The position numbers and the translations under genes were made by a program. The notes below the pieces were generated by a model. It was not told where the DNA came from. It was given only the letters and a program-made list of their open reading frames with translations, and made no database searches. Shown piece by piece: positions 7,738 to 17,072 of a DNA stretch of 64,000 nt. The DNA is from JBBQDZ01 sp038237515. Lineage in GTDB: Bacteria > Actinomycetota > Thermoleophilia > Gaiellales > Gaiellaceae. The stretch is taken from assembly GCA_038237515.1 (NCBI GenBank), contig JBBRYP010000002.1, forward strand, positions 1-64,000. Reading direction: 5' to 3'. Each line of letters starts with the position of its first letter. Position 1 is the stretch's first letter.

Positions 7738-10473
7738 CTACGAGGCCAGCAGCCGCCGCAGCACGAACGGGAGGATGCCGCCGTGCCGTAGGTACTCGCG
7801 CTCGCGCGGGGTCTCGAGCCGCAGTCGCGCGCGGAACTCCTTCTCGTCTGCGCGCACGACCACCTCGCGTGCCTCGCCGTTCTCGACGCCGGCGATCGAG
7901 AACTCCTCGCGCCCGGTGAGCCCGAGCGACTCGCGGCCATCTCCGTCGAGGAACTGCAAAGGGAGCACGCCCATCATCAGCAGGTTCGACCGGTGGATGC
8001 GCTCGTAGCTCTCCGCGACCACCGCACGGACGCCGAGCAGGTTCGGTCCTTTCGCGGCCCAGTCGCGCGAGGAGCCGGAGCCGTACTCCTTGCCGGCGAT
8101 CACGATCAGGGGCGTACCTTCCGAGAGGTAGCGCTGCGCGACCTCGAAGATGGAGCCCTCCTCCCCGGAGGGGAAATGCACCGTCCAGGTACCTTCGGAG
8201 CCCGGCACGAGCTGGTTGCGGAGGCGCACGTTCGCGAAGGTACCCCGCACCATCACCTCGTGGTTGCCGCGCCTGGAGCCGTACGAGTTGAACTCGCGGC
8301 GCTCGACCCCGTGCCCGACGAGGTAACGCCCCGCCGGGCTCTCGAGCTTGATCGACCCTGCCGGGGAGATGTGGTCGGTCGTGACCGAGTCGCCGAGGAC
8401 GACGAGGCACCGGGCGCCGGCTATGTCCTCCACTGTGTCCGGCTCCCGCGACATGCCCTCGAAGTAGGGCGGCAGCCGGACGTAGGTCGAGCTCTCCTCC
8501 CAGGCGAAGAGGTCGCCTTCCGGCACCGGCAGTTCGCGCCAGCGGTCGTCGCCGGTGAAGACATCGGAATACGTGCGCCTGAACATCTCGCCCTCGATCG
8601 CACCCGCGATCGTCTCCTGCACCTCGAGGCTCGTCGGCCAGAGGTCGCGCAGGTAGACGTCCTCGCCCGCCTCGTCCTGGCCGAGCGGCTCCTCCGTCAG
8701 GTCGACGTCCATGCGACCGGCGAGCGCGTACGCGACGACGAGCGGGGGCGACGCGAGGTAGTTCGCCTTCACCTCCGGATGGATGCGAGCCTCGAAGTTC
8801 CGGTTTCCGGAGAGGACGGAGCAGACGACGAGGTCGCCCTGCGCGACCGCCTCGGAGATCGCCTCCGGCAACGGCCCCGAGTTGCCGATGCAGGTCGTGC
8901 AGCCGTAGCCGACGGTCTGGAAGCCGAGAACGTCGAGGTAGTGCTGGAGCCCTGCTTTCTCGTAGTACTCGGTGACGACGCGCGACCCGGGCGCGAGGCT
9001 CGACTTCACCCACGGCTTGCGGCGCAGGCCCCGTTCGACCGCCTTCTTCGCCACGAGCCCGGCCGCGATCATCACCTGGGGGTTCGAGGTGTTCGTGCAG
9101 GAGGTGATCGCGGCGATGGCGACCGCTCCGTGCTCCAGCTCGAAGCTCTGGCCGTCGAGCTCGACGGCCACCGGCTGTGCCCGCTCCGCGACGACCACGG
9201 CCGGAACGCTCGCCGGCTCGGCATCGGGCGGGCACTCGCCGTGCCCCGGCGCGCCCTCGGAGATCGGATCGCTGGCGGGGAAGGTGTCGGCGACCGACTT
9301 GTCGTGCATGGTGTAGTCGACTCCGAAGGTCTCGAGCGCCGCCAGGAACGAGCGCTTCGCGTCGGCCAGCGGGACCCGGTCCTGCGGGCGCCGCGGCCCG
9401 GCCAGGCTCGGTTCGACCTCCCCGAGGTCGAGCTCGACGACCTGCGAGTACGTCGGCTCCTCATTGGGATCGTGCCAGAGCATGTTCTCCTTGCAGTAGG
9501 CCTCGACGAGCGCGATCCGCTCGCTGCTTCTGCCGGTCAGGCGCAGGTAGGCGAGCGTCAGGTCGTCCACCGGGAAGAAGCCGCAGGTGGCGCCGTACTC
9601 GGGAGACATGTTCCCGAGGGTCGCCCGGTCCGCGAGAGGTAGACCCGCGAGTCCCTGACCGAAGTACTCGACGAACTTGCCGACGACGCCGGCTCGGCGC
9701 AGGATCTCGGTGACCGTCAGGACGAGGTCGGTCGCCGTCGCGCCTTCTGGAAGGCTCCCGGTGAGCCTGAAGCCGACGACCTGCGGGACGAGCATCGACA
9801 GCGGCTCGCCAAGCATCGCCGCCTCGGCCTCGATCCCGCCGACGCCCCAGCCGAGCACGCCCAGGCCGTTGACCATCGTCGTGTGCGAGTCCGTCCCGAC
9901 GAGCGTGTCGGGGAAGGCGCGCCCGTCGCGCGTCTCGATGACGCGCGCGAGGTACTCGAGGTTGACCTGGTGCACGATCCCGGTGCCCGGCGGCACCACC
10001 TTGAGACCGCGGAAGGCCCGCTGGCCCCACCGAAGGAAGGCGTAGCGCTCGCGGTTGCGCTCGAACTCGAGCTCGACGTTGCGGCCGAAGGCGAAGCGCG
10101 AGGCGTACTCGTCGACCTGCACCGAGTGGTCGATGACGAGCTCCGCCGGAATCAGCGGGTTGATCCTCCCGGGGTCGCCGCCGAGGTCGCGCATCGCGTC
10201 GCGCATCGCCGCGAGGTCGACGATCGCCGGGACGCCCGTGAAGTCCTGGAGCAGCACTCGTGCCGGCGAGAACGAAATCTCGTTGGAAGGCTCGGCGCGA
10301 GCGTCCCAGCGGGCGACCGCCTCGACGTCCTCGTCGTCCCCGTTTCGCAGGACGTTCTCGAGCAGGACGCGCAGCGTGTAGGGCAGGCGCGCCACGTCGT
10401 GGCTCGTCTGGAGGGAGTCCAGCCGGAAGATCTCGTAGGTCTCCTCGCCGACGATGAGCTGCCCCCGCGCCAT
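7738..10473 (-). CDS. acnA: Aconitate hydratase (aconitase A)
   Basis: A 911-residue aconitase A of full family length, interconverting citrate and isocitrate in the TCA cycle. The 4Fe-4S cysteines are in ITSCTNTSNPQ and GYGCTTCIGNSGPL. The C-terminal swivel domain contains YGSGSSRDWAAKG. The ATG at 10473 (MARGQLIVGEE) is chosen over an upstream frame extension that runs into the divergent CsaA-like gene. It appears monocistronic. Confidence 0.97.
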   Translation of the reverse strand: MARGQLIVGEETYEIFRLDSLQTSHDVARLPYTLRVLLENVLRNGDDEDVEAVARWDARAEPSNEISFSPARVLLQDFTGVPAIVDLAAMRDAMRDLGGDPGRINPLIPAELVIDHSVQVDEYASRFAFGRNVELEFERNRERYAFLRWGQRAFRGLKVVPPGTGIVHQVNLEYLARVIETRDGRAFPDTLVGTDSHTTMVNGLGVLGWGVGGIEAEAAMLGEPLSMLVPQVVGFRLTGSLPEGATATDLVLTVTEILRRAGVVGKFVEYFGQGLAGLPLADRATLGNMSPEYGATCGFFPVDDLTLAYLRLTGRSSERIALVEAYCKENMLWHDPNEEPTYSQVVELDLGEVEPSLAGPRRPQDRVPLADAKRSFLAALETFGVDYTMHDKSVADTFPASDPISEGAPGHGECPPDAEPASVPAVVVAERAQPVAVELDGQSFELEHGAVAIAAITSCTNTSNPQVMIAAGLVAKKAVERGLRRKPWVKSSLAPGSRVVTEYYEKAGLQHYLDVLGFQTVGYGCTTCIGNSGPLPEAISEAVAQGDLVVCSVLSGNRNFEARIHPEVKANYLASPPLVVAYALAGRMDVDLTEEPLGQDEAGEDVYLRDLWPTSLEVQETIAGAIEGEMFRRTYSDVFTGDDRWRELPVPEGDLFAWEESSTYVRLPPYFEGMSREPDTVEDIAGARCLVVLGDSVTTDHISPAGSIKLESPAGRYLVGHGVERREFNSYGSRRGNHEVMVRGTFANVRLRNQLVPGSEGTWTVHFPSGEEGSIFEVAQRYLSEGTPLIVIAGKEYGSGSSRDWAAKGPNLLGVRAVVAESYERIHRSNLLMMGVLPLQFLDGDGRESLGLTGREEFSIAGVENGEAREVVVRADEKEFRARLRLETPREREYLRHGGILPFVLRRLLAS

Positions 10474-10534
10474 GCTTCGATTCTCGCAGACGGTGTCGGG
10501 ACGCCGCCGGGGGCGATCTGCGAACCTCCGGCCC

Positions 10535-10834
10535 ATGGACGCGAGCGGGGACCTTCAGCACCTGGAGCTCCTCGTCGGCCGGGTGGTCGCCGTCGAGGAG
10601 CACCCCGGCGCGCGTGCGCCCTCGTGGCTCCTGACGATCGATCTCGGGCCGCGGGGCCGCCGCGAGGGAACGGTGCCGAGCGCGGGCTACGCAGCCGGCG
10701 AGCTCCAGGATCGGGACGTCCTCTGCGCCCTGGACGGCGACGGGATCCTCGTCCTCGCCGCCCAGTCACACGCCCGTGGCGGCGTGTTGCTAAGGCCCGA
10801 CGGGGACGTCGAGCCAGGAACCGCGGTCTCGTAG
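10535..10834 (+). CDS. csaA: CsaA-like tRNA-binding-domain protein
   Basis: A 99-residue OB-fold protein of the CsaA/tRNA-binding (EMAP-II-like) type. The typical opening LELLVGRVVAVEEHP and TIDLGPRGRRE are visible, followed by YAAGELQDRDVLCALD. CsaA proteins have been proposed as export chaperones, but the function here is unproven. The family's usual C-terminal SEVLVLG-like ending is degenerate (SHARGGVLLRP). Confidence 0.75.
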   Translation: MDASGDLQHLELLVGRVVAVEEHPGARAPSWLLTIDLGPRGRREGTVPSAGYAAGELQDRDVLCALDGDGILVLAAQSHARGGVLLRPDGDVEPGTAVS

Positions 10835-10878
10835 CTCTCGGTCGCGGCCGGTGCCTGCGCGAATGGCTCAGGCTTCTT

Positions 10879-10914
10879 TAGCGGATCGATCGGGCTGTTC
10901 CGATCGATCCGCTA
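10879..10914. terminator. Bidirectional hairpin between convergent genes
   Basis: A 15-bp uninterrupted stem (left arm 10879-10893, loop GCTGTT, right arm 10900-10914) separates the + gene ending at 10834 from the - gene ending at 10912. The right arm contains the stop codon of the minus gene. The perfect symmetry fits a bidirectional terminator, although U-tracts are short. Confidence 0.7.
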
Positions 10915-11865
10915 GATCTTCGGCAGGACCTCGCGCTCGTAGAAGCGGAAGAACCCCTCCTGGTCGCGGCCGACCTGGTGGACGTACACGTGGTCGTAGC
11001 CCGCCTGCTCGTACTCCCGGATCTTCTCGAGGTGACGCTCCGCGTCCGGACCGCAGACGACCGTCTCGGCGACGTCGTCGGCCGAGACCATCCCCGCCGC
11101 CTGCTCGAAGTGCTCGGGCAGTGGCAGTTCCTGGGAAAGGTCTCCCTTCACCGCGGCAGTCGCCCAGACCTCGTGGGCGGTCTTCTTCGCCTCGTCCTCC
11201 GATTCCGCCCAGCAGACCGTGAGCTGGCCATAGCGGAGCTTGCCCTTCCCCCCGGAGGCCTCGAAGCGATCCACGATCTCCTTCTCCGGTGCGACCCCGA
11301 CGTAGGCGTCGCCGGCGCGCCCGGCGAGCTCGGCCGCGAGTGGCGACGCGGCCGCGACCGCGACGCTGACCGGCTCCTCGGGAAGCGTGTAAAGCCGCGC
11401 CTTCTCGACCGTGTAGTGCTTGCCGCGGTGGGTCTGGTAGCCGCCCTGCCAGAGCGTGCGCATCACCTCGATCGCCTCCTCGAGCATCTCCAGGCGCTCG
11501 TCCGGGACCGGCCAATGGTCCCCGAGGATGTGCTCGTTCAGATTCTCGCCCGTGCCGACGCCCAGGAAGAAGCGGCCGGGCATCATCGCCGCCGAGGTTG
11601 CGGCCGCTTGCGCGACGATCGCAGGGTGGATGCGGATCGTGGGGCAGGTGACCCCGGTGCCGAGCCGGAGCCGTTCCGTCGCCCGCGCGATGCCGCCGAT
11701 CACGCTCCAGACGAAGGGGCTCTGCCCCTGGGCGTCGAGCCACGGGTGGTAGTGGTCGGAGACGAGCGCGAAGGTGAAGCCGACCTCCTCGGCCCGGCGC
11801 GCGTTCGCAACCAGGTCGTTCGGTGGGTGCTCCTCGCTGGAGAGGGCGTAACCGAGCTCGGGCAT
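10912..11865 (-). CDS. LLM-class F420-dependent oxidoreductase (G6PD-like subfamily)
   Basis: A 317-residue TIM-barrel luciferase-like monooxygenase. It opens with LGYALSSEEHPPNDLV and has VSDHYHPWLDAQGQSPF, GTGVTCPTIRIHPA and FFLGVGTGENLNEH, which are characteristic of F420-dependent glucose-6-phosphate-dehydrogenase-related proteins. The substrate is unknown. F420 use is inferred from the family. The start is followed closely by the MarR gene on the same strand upstream (38-base gap), so the two may be co-transcribed. Confidence 0.88.
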   Translation of the reverse strand: MPELGYALSSEEHPPNDLVANARRAEEVGFTFALVSDHYHPWLDAQGQSPFVWSVIGGIARATERLRLGTGVTCPTIRIHPAIVAQAAATSAAMMPGRFFLGVGTGENLNEHILGDHWPVPDERLEMLEEAIEVMRTLWQGGYQTHRGKHYTVEKARLYTLPEEPVSVAVAAASPLAAELAGRAGDAYVGVAPEKEIVDRFEASGGKGKLRYGQLTVCWAESEDEAKKTAHEVWATAAVKGDLSQELPLPEHFEQAAGMVSADDVAETVVCGPDAERHLEKIREYEQAGYDHVYVHQVGRDQEGFFRFYEREVLPKI

Positions 11866-11903
11866 AGGGCCCGGCTACCCGCCGGCTACCGCGCGAAACG
11901 CGG

Positions 11904-12311
11904 CTACGCCTCGTCGTCGAGATTCGAGAGCATCGACACCAGGCGGCGCCTGTGGCGCGCCAGCTCGGCGACCGCCCCCTCGAGCCTCCGCTCGCCCTCC
12001 GGGGTGAGCGCGACGTAGGTCGCCCGGCGGTTCCGGGGCGAAAGTTCACGGCGAACGAGCCCGAGGGCCTCGGCGCGCTGGACGAGCTCGACGACGGTGC
12101 TCTGCGCGAGCTGAAGTCGCCCCCTGAGCTCGGCGAGGGAGGCCGAGCCGCCGCCGTCGCGCGCAGTCCTGACTGTCAAGAGAAGCTGGTAGCGCTGGAT
12201 CGTGAGGCGATGGGTGCGGGCGATCTCCTCGCTCGCGCGCTGGAAGAGTCGGATCGACTCACGCAGGCGGGCCGCCTGCTCGTAGTCCCTGCTGGACGGT
12301 CTTCTCGGCAT
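11904..12311 (-). CDS. MarR-family transcriptional regulator
   Basis: A 135-residue winged-helix protein. The recognition helix region is SLAELRGRLQLAQSTVVELVQRAE, and the wing region RRELSPRNRRATYVALTPEGERRL is typical of MarR. It is divergent from the secreted Ig-repeat gene, and the 137-base gap contains overlapping palindromes at 12393-12414. It may therefore regulate itself, the LLM gene downstream and the Ig-repeat gene. Confidence 0.88.
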   Translation of the reverse strand: MPRRPSSRDYEQAARLRESIRLFQRASEEIARTHRLTIQRYQLLLTVRTARDGGGSASLAELRGRLQLAQSTVVELVQRAEALGLVRRELSPRNRRATYVALTPEGERRLEGAVAELARHRRRLVSMLSNLDDEA

Positions 12312-12392
12312 CGGTCAAGGGGTAATGCGTGGGCAACCGGCTCGTTCGGGTTTTGTAAGAACGCGTTTTCTATGCTCGATATCCGACAACAA

Positions 12393-12414
12393 TCGTACTA
12401 CGACAAACGTCGTA
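12393..12414. promoter_or_regulatory. Candidate MarR operator: three overlapping half-sites
   Basis: TCGTA (12393), TACGA (12399) and GTCGTA (12409) alternate in orientation, giving TCGTA-C-TACGA and TACGAC-AAAC-GTCGTA palindromes that share the middle arm. The site lies between the divergent MarR gene and the Ig-repeat gene, 35 bases before the latter's ATG. Binding is inferred from position and symmetry. Confidence 0.55.
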
Positions 12415-12448
12415 AGACGTAATCAATCGCTACAGGGGGTATTTTCGA

Positions 12449-13576
12449 ATGTCGACACTCAAGGGACGAATCAGACCGTCCGCCAGGGCGGTGCTCCTCG
12501 CGGTCCTCACGACGATCGCGGCGGCGCTCGCGGCCACCGCTACCAGCGCGGCGGCACCCGATCGCACGGCCGCGGCGCCCATGAACAGCGACCTGCCGAA
12601 GATCCAGGGCAAGGCCGAGGAGGGAGAGACGCTCACTGCCACGTCCGGAAGCTGGCAGGGCAGCCAGCCGTTGACGTACAAGGCCCAGTGGAAGCGCTGC
12701 GACAAGCTAGGTGCCGGGTGCGCCCCCATCTCGGGCGCGAACGATCCGGCGTACAAGCTGAAGGCCGACGACGTCGCCCACACGATCCGCGTGACGGTGA
12801 CGGCGACGAATAAGGACGGGTCGGCGAAGGCGACGTCGAGGCCGACCGCCGTCGTGAAGGCGGCGATTCCAAACGCTCCGTCGAGCACCTCGGCGCCGAC
12901 GGTCGCCGGCACCGCCAAGGAAGGCTCGACCCTGACGGCCGACAAGGGTGAGTGGAACGGGACCCAGCCGATCGACTTCAACTACCAGTGGCAGCGTTGC
13001 GACAAGAGCGGCACCGCGTGCTCGAACATCAGCGGAGCCAACAAGCAGACCTACGTCCTCACCTCGGCCGATGCCGGCAACACGGTGCGGGTCCGGGTGA
13101 CCGCCACGAACTCTGCTGCGAAGACGACGGCCTACTCCCGGGCCACCGCGATCGTGGCCGGCGCGGTCTCGCCTCCGCCTCCGCCGCCTCCTCCGCCCCC
13201 GGCCGGCGCGGTGATCCCGGTGTCGCAGGTGAACTCGCCCGAGCGGCTCCTCGTCTCGACGATCCGGTTCGACCCCGGCGTCATCCGCTCGCGCGCCGAC
13301 ATCGTCACGGCCCGGTTCCGGATCGCGGACACGAAGTCGCACTTCGTGAGCGGCGCTCTCGTCCTGGTGACGCCGCTGCCCTACGTGTGGGTCTCGGCGC
13401 CCAAGGAGACCATGTCCGACTCGACCGGCTGGGCGACGGTGCAGTTCCAAATCCGTCCGAGCGTGCCGAAGAAGTCGGCGATCGTGATCTTCGTCCGCGC
13501 ACGCAAGCCGGGCGACAACGTGCTCGCGGGCGTGTCGAGCCGCCGGCTCGTCCAGGTGCTCGTCAAGATCCCGTAG
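12449..13576 (+). CDS. Secreted protein with two Ig-like repeats and a polyproline hinge
   Basis: A 375-residue exported protein. A signal peptide (about 1-36) is followed by two homologous beta-sandwich repeats (about 48-138 and 143-232). Each carries G.W.G.QP.......QW.RCD....C..ISGA and an RV.VTATN ending, and the paired cysteines probably form disulfides. A run of ten prolines follows, then a C-terminal beta-rich domain. Such repeats are common in secreted proteins of Thermoleophilia. A Shine-Dalgarno AGGGGG lies about ten bases before the ATG. Function is unknown; surface adhesion or matrix roles are possible. Confidence 0.85.
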   Translation: MSTLKGRIRPSARAVLLAVLTTIAAALAATATSAAAPDRTAAAPMNSDLPKIQGKAEEGETLTATSGSWQGSQPLTYKAQWKRCDKLGAGCAPISGANDPAYKLKADDVAHTIRVTVTATNKDGSAKATSRPTAVVKAAIPNAPSSTSAPTVAGTAKEGSTLTADKGEWNGTQPIDFNYQWQRCDKSGTACSNISGANKQTYVLTSADAGNTVRVRVTATNSAAKTTAYSRATAIVAGAVSPPPPPPPPPPAGAVIPVSQVNSPERLLVSTIRFDPGVIRSRADIVTARFRIADTKSHFVSGALVLVTPLPYVWVSAPKETMSDSTGWATVQFQIRPSVPKKSAIVIFVRARKPGDNVLAGVSSRRLVQVLVKIP

Positions 13577-13584
13577 CGCTCGAC

Positions 13585-13617
13585 GGAGGGGCTGCGGCGC
13601 TTCGCCGCGGCCCCTCC
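13585..13617 (+). terminator. Strong intrinsic terminator after the Ig-repeat gene
   Basis: A 15-bp GC-rich stem with one G-U pair and a CTT loop starts nine bases after the stop codon. It is followed by TTAC, which also overlaps the -10 box of the next gene. Confidence 0.8.
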
Positions 13618-13631
13618 TTACACTCACGCTC

Positions 13632-14328
13632 GTGGTCGACCGGACGATCGTCGCGATGGGAGGCGCTCAGGGCGAGCACGACTATCGGCTGCAGATGGAC
13701 TACGTGCTCGGCCTGACGGGGAGGGAACGACCGAACGTCGCCTACGTCCCAACCGCGTCCGGCGAGCGTGCCGACGCCATCGTGCTCTTCTACGAGCGGC
13801 TCGGGCCGAGCCGGAACGAGCCACGTCGGCTTCTTCCCATGGCCGCGTGACGACCTGCGCGAGCACGTCCTCGGGCAGGACGTGATCGTGGTGGGCGGCG
13901 GAAACACCGCGAACATGCTCGCGATCTGGCGTGTCCACGGCTTCGATCGTGTGCTCGAGGAGGCCTGGGAGCACGGGATCGTCCTCTGTGGCTGGAGCGC
14001 AGGGATGATCTGCTGGTTCGAGGCGGGCGTCACGGACTCGTTCGGGCCGCAGCTCGACGGCATGCCGGACGGGCTCGGCTTCGTCGCGGGCAGTGCGTGC
14101 CCCCACTACGACGGCGAGGAACTGCGCCGCCCGCGCTACCACGAGCTCGTCGCAGCCGGCTTCCCGCCGGGAATCGCGGCCGACGACGGCGTCGCCGTCA
14201 GGTTCGCCGGGACCGAGCTCGCAGAGATCGTCTCCACACGCCGGGGCACCGCCGCCTATCGCGTCGAGCGCGCGCCCGACGGCGAAGTCGTGGAGGTCCG
14301 GCTGGAGGCCCTCGCGCTCGGGCGGTGA
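13632..14328 (+). pseudogene. Peptidase S51 (dipeptidase E/cyanophycinase-like), frameshifted
   Basis: Two adjacent frames together encode one S51-family serine peptidase. The N-terminal half (TIVAMGGAQGEHDYRL) runs from the GTG at 13632 to a stop at 13850. The C-terminal half (VIVVGGGNTANML, nucleophile LCGWSAGM, SACPHYDGEE) is in the next frame. Removing one G from the GGG at 13803-13805 restores LGRAGTSHVGFFPWP. The lesion is therefore a one-base insertion, either real or a sequencing error. The start has TACACT seven bases upstream (leaderless type). Confidence 0.8.
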
Positions 14329-14358
14329 GCGCCGCTCGACCGTCGCTAAGCTCGGAGC

Positions 14359-14871
14359 GTGCGCCCGCTCCTCCTCCTCGCGGTGGCTGCCGCCTCGGTC
14401 GCTGCGGCCGCATCGGCGGCTCCGCGCTGGCCCGCCGCCGCCGACTGCTCGCTCGCCTCGGCGCGGGCGGCGGTCCTGGCGTCGCGGCTGCCGCAACACT
14501 GGAAGGACGAGGCGCGCCACGCCTTCGGGCCGGCCGAGGGGCTCGCGCGCGTCGTCTGCGGAGACTTCACCCGTGACGGCCGCACCGACCTTGCGGCCGT
14601 CTTCTTCAGCGGTGGCACCGCCGGCGACGTTGCGTGGGTCGCCTTCCGACGCGTGAGCGGCGGCTGGAAGCTGGCGCTCGCGCGGCTCCGCGCGTACAAG
14701 CTCGGCTTGAAGGCGGTGGGCGCCGACCTCGTCGAGACCCAACCCGTCTACCTGAAGGGAGACGGGAACTGTTGCCCGAGCGGCGGTTACGACCACCTGC
14801 GCTTCCACTGGAGCAGCGATCGCTTCGTCGTCGTTCGCAAGTGGCACGCGAGCGACTTCTCGGGTTACTAG
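14359..14871 (+). CDS. Exported protein of unknown function
   Basis: A 170-residue protein with a signal peptide (about 1-21). VVCGDFTRDGRTDLAAVFFSG resembles one FG-GAP/VCBS-type calcium-binding loop, and there are further cysteines (GNCCPSGGY). The GTG start has TAAGCT six bases upstream, a leaderless pattern. No specific family is recognised. Confidence 0.7.
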   Translation: MRPLLLLAVAAASVAAAASAAPRWPAAADCSLASARAAVLASRLPQHWKDEARHAFGPAEGLARVVCGDFTRDGRTDLAAVFFSGGTAGDVAWVAFRRVSGGWKLALARLRAYKLGLKAVGADLVETQPVYLKGDGNCCPSGGYDHLRFHWSSDRFVVVRKWHASDFSGY

Positions 14872-14881
14872 GGCAGCCGGT

Positions 14882-15700
14882 TCAAGGGCCGATCTCGACC
14901 GGGATCTCCACCGTGTGGATAGGCGAGCCGTCCTTCGCCGACGCCTCGTAGGCGACGAGCCTCGCCGGGCCGGCACCAGGCGACTCGAAGGGGATCGTCA
15001 CGTCGAAGGTGCCGCGCGTGCCCGAGCCGGAGGTCGCGGTCACGACCCGCTGGAACGCCTTTCGTCCATCGGAGTCGAGAAGGAGCTCGACGAGGAAGGT
15101 CGCCTCGAAGGTGTTGGCCGTGCCGCGGATGCGCATCGGGCTCGCGACGGCTTGGCCCGGCGCCGGCGACTCGACGAAGATGGCCGGCGTCACGTCCTCG
15201 AAGCTCGCGCGTGTGAGCTTCTGGTCGCCGACCTGCACGGCCCGCACGGACGGGAACTGCGTCAACGTGTAGACAACTTGAGCGATCGCCTCGTGCGAGA
15301 GGCCTCCCGATAGGTCGAGGCGCGCCACTCCGTCCGCGATCGTAAGACGTCGTAGCGTCGCACCGCTCGGGATCGCAGTCGTGAGCCCTGCGGAGCGCTC
15401 TGCTGCGCTCGGGCCATCGACAAGCTCGTTCAGGGCCGCCGATCCGATCGCGGGTGTGGCCGCGATCGTTCTCCTGGCGGTGCCGACCTCGCCGGCGCGC
15501 AGGAAGTAGACCGAGAGCTGTGTCTGCGCCTCAGGCTCGGTTCCCGTCGGCGCGGTCGTCCTCGGGGGCGACGTGGTCGTAGTCGGTGAGAAGGTCGAGA
15601 CGGGCGGCTTCGAGGCCGTGGTCCCGCCTGATCCGGCGCAGCCGGCGAGGAGCGGCAGGGCGAGCAGGACCGCGAGCAGGAGGGGGAGGGCGCGCCTCAC
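14882..15700 (-). CDS. GerMN-domain lipoprotein with Gmad2 Ig-like domain
   Basis: A 272-residue lipoprotein (lipobox LLAGC, Cys20). A Thr/Pro-rich linker follows the lipobox. A GerMN domain (VYFLRAGEVGTARRTI through VRAVQVGDQ) comes next, then a Gmad2 immunoglobulin-like domain (IFVESPAPGQAVASPMRIRGTA, with VPV/IPVEI at the end). Related proteins act in spore germination in Firmicutes, but here it is more likely an envelope lipoprotein. The GTG start has TACTCT six bases upstream. Confidence 0.85.
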   Translation of the reverse strand: MRRALPLLLAVLLALPLLAGCAGSGGTTASKPPVSTFSPTTTTSPPRTTAPTGTEPEAQTQLSVYFLRAGEVGTARRTIAATPAIGSAALNELVDGPSAAERSAGLTTAIPSGATLRRLTIADGVARLDLSGGLSHEAIAQVVYTLTQFPSVRAVQVGDQKLTRASFEDVTPAIFVESPAPGQAVASPMRIRGTANTFEATFLVELLLDSDGRKAFQRVVTATSGSGTRGTFDVTIPFESPGAGPARLVAYEASAKDGSPIHTVEIPVEIGP

Positions 15701-15826
15701 GAGGTGAGAGTACGCCGCGTCCGCCGGGCGTCCTCCGAAGACGGCGTGCCGCGCGAGCGCACGCTCAACACTGCTTAACAGTCGCGCAACGAAGGCTTAA
15801 GACGAGCCTGGGTATAACGACGGGCG

Positions 15827-17038
15827 ATGGGAAGTCGTGGTTTGGTGACGCGCACCGTCGGGTTCGTTGCCGCCGCCGTCGCGGGCGGCGGCATCGCGCT
15901 CGGCGGCGCCGCCCTGCTCGGGGGCATCGGCGGCAACACGACCACGGTTCGCGAGGTAGACGCCGCGGCTCCGGCGGAGAGCGCCGCGTTCGCCGGAGGA
16001 CCTTCGAGCAACGCACTCTCCGTCCACGAGATCTACCAGCGCAGCGCCCCCGGCGTCGTCCAGGTGACGACGACCTCGGTCGTGCAGACGGCCCCGGACC
16101 CGTTCACCAATCCGTTCGGGTTGCCGCAGCAGCAGGAGACGCAGGCGCTCGGTTCCGGCTTCGTCATCGACAAGGCCGGCCACCTCATCACGAATTTCCA
16201 CGTCGTCCAGAACGCGAAGTCGGTGGAGGTCAGCTTCTCGAACAACGAGAGCATGAAGGCCTCGATCGTCGGATCGGATCCGTCCACGGATATCGCCGTC
16301 CTCCAAGTCCGGGCGCCCTCGCGCGCGCTGACGCCGCTGCCGCTCGGGAACTCCGACTCGGTGCGGGTGGGCGACTCAGTGGTGGCGATCGGCAACCCGT
16401 TCGGCCTCGACCGCTCGGCCACCTCGGGCATCGTCAGCGCGCTGCAGCGCCAGATTCAGGCCCCGAACCGGTTCTCGATCGACCATGCGATCCAGACCGA
16501 CGCTGCGATCAACCACGGCAACTCGGGCGGCCCGCTGATCAGCGCCGAGGGCACGGTCATCGGCGTCAACGCACAGATCCAGACGGGCGGGACGACCGAC
16601 GGCAACGTCGGGGTCGGCTTCGCCATCCCGATCAACACGGTCAAGGCGGTCGCGGCGCAGCTGATCAAGCACGGCCGGGTCGAGCACGCGTTCATCGGGG
16701 TCACCGCTCAGGTTCTCACACCGGAGCTCGCGCGGCTCTTCCGGCTGCCGGTGGAGCGCGGGCTGCTCGTCAGGCAGGTCGAGCCGGGCAGCGGCGCCGC
16801 GAAGGCAGGCGTGCGGGGCGGCAAGACGACCGTCGTCGTTGCGGGCGAGAGCTACTCCCTCGGCGGAGACGTGATCGTCGAGGCCGACGGCGTCGCGGTC
16901 TCGTCCACCTCGCGCTTGCGCACGCTCGTGGCCCAGAAGCAGCCCGGCGACAAGATGAAGATCGTCGTCTACCGAGGCTCGAAGAAGCTTCCTCTCGACG
17001 TCAAGCTCGGTCGGCAGCCGGACTCCCTCCCAGGGTAG
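15827..17038 (+). CDS. HtrA/DegP-like membrane-anchored serine protease
   Basis: A 403-residue trypsin-like protease for envelope protein quality control. An N-terminal membrane anchor (about 11-35) precedes the protease domain with catalytic His125 (ITNFHVV), Asp155 (STDIAVL) and Ser233 (HGNSGGPLI). One PDZ domain follows (about 285-390). TATAAC lies eight bases upstream of the ATG and there is no Shine-Dalgarno sequence, so the mRNA leader is very short or absent. Confidence 0.93.
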   Translation: MGSRGLVTRTVGFVAAAVAGGGIALGGAALLGGIGGNTTTVREVDAAAPAESAAFAGGPSSNALSVHEIYQRSAPGVVQVTTTSVVQTAPDPFTNPFGLPQQQETQALGSGFVIDKAGHLITNFHVVQNAKSVEVSFSNNESMKASIVGSDPSTDIAVLQVRAPSRALTPLPLGNSDSVRVGDSVVAIGNPFGLDRSATSGIVSALQRQIQAPNRFSIDHAIQTDAAINHGNSGGPLISAEGTVIGVNAQIQTGGTTDGNVGVGFAIPINTVKAVAAQLIKHGRVEHAFIGVTAQVLTPELARLFRLPVERGLLVRQVEPGSGAAKAGVRGGKTTVVVAGESYSLGGDVIVEADGVAVSSTSRLRTLVAQKQPGDKMKIVVYRGSKKLPLDVKLGRQPDSLPG

Positions 17039-17072
17039 GCCGCAGAAAGGCCCCCACCCCCGGGGCCCCCAC

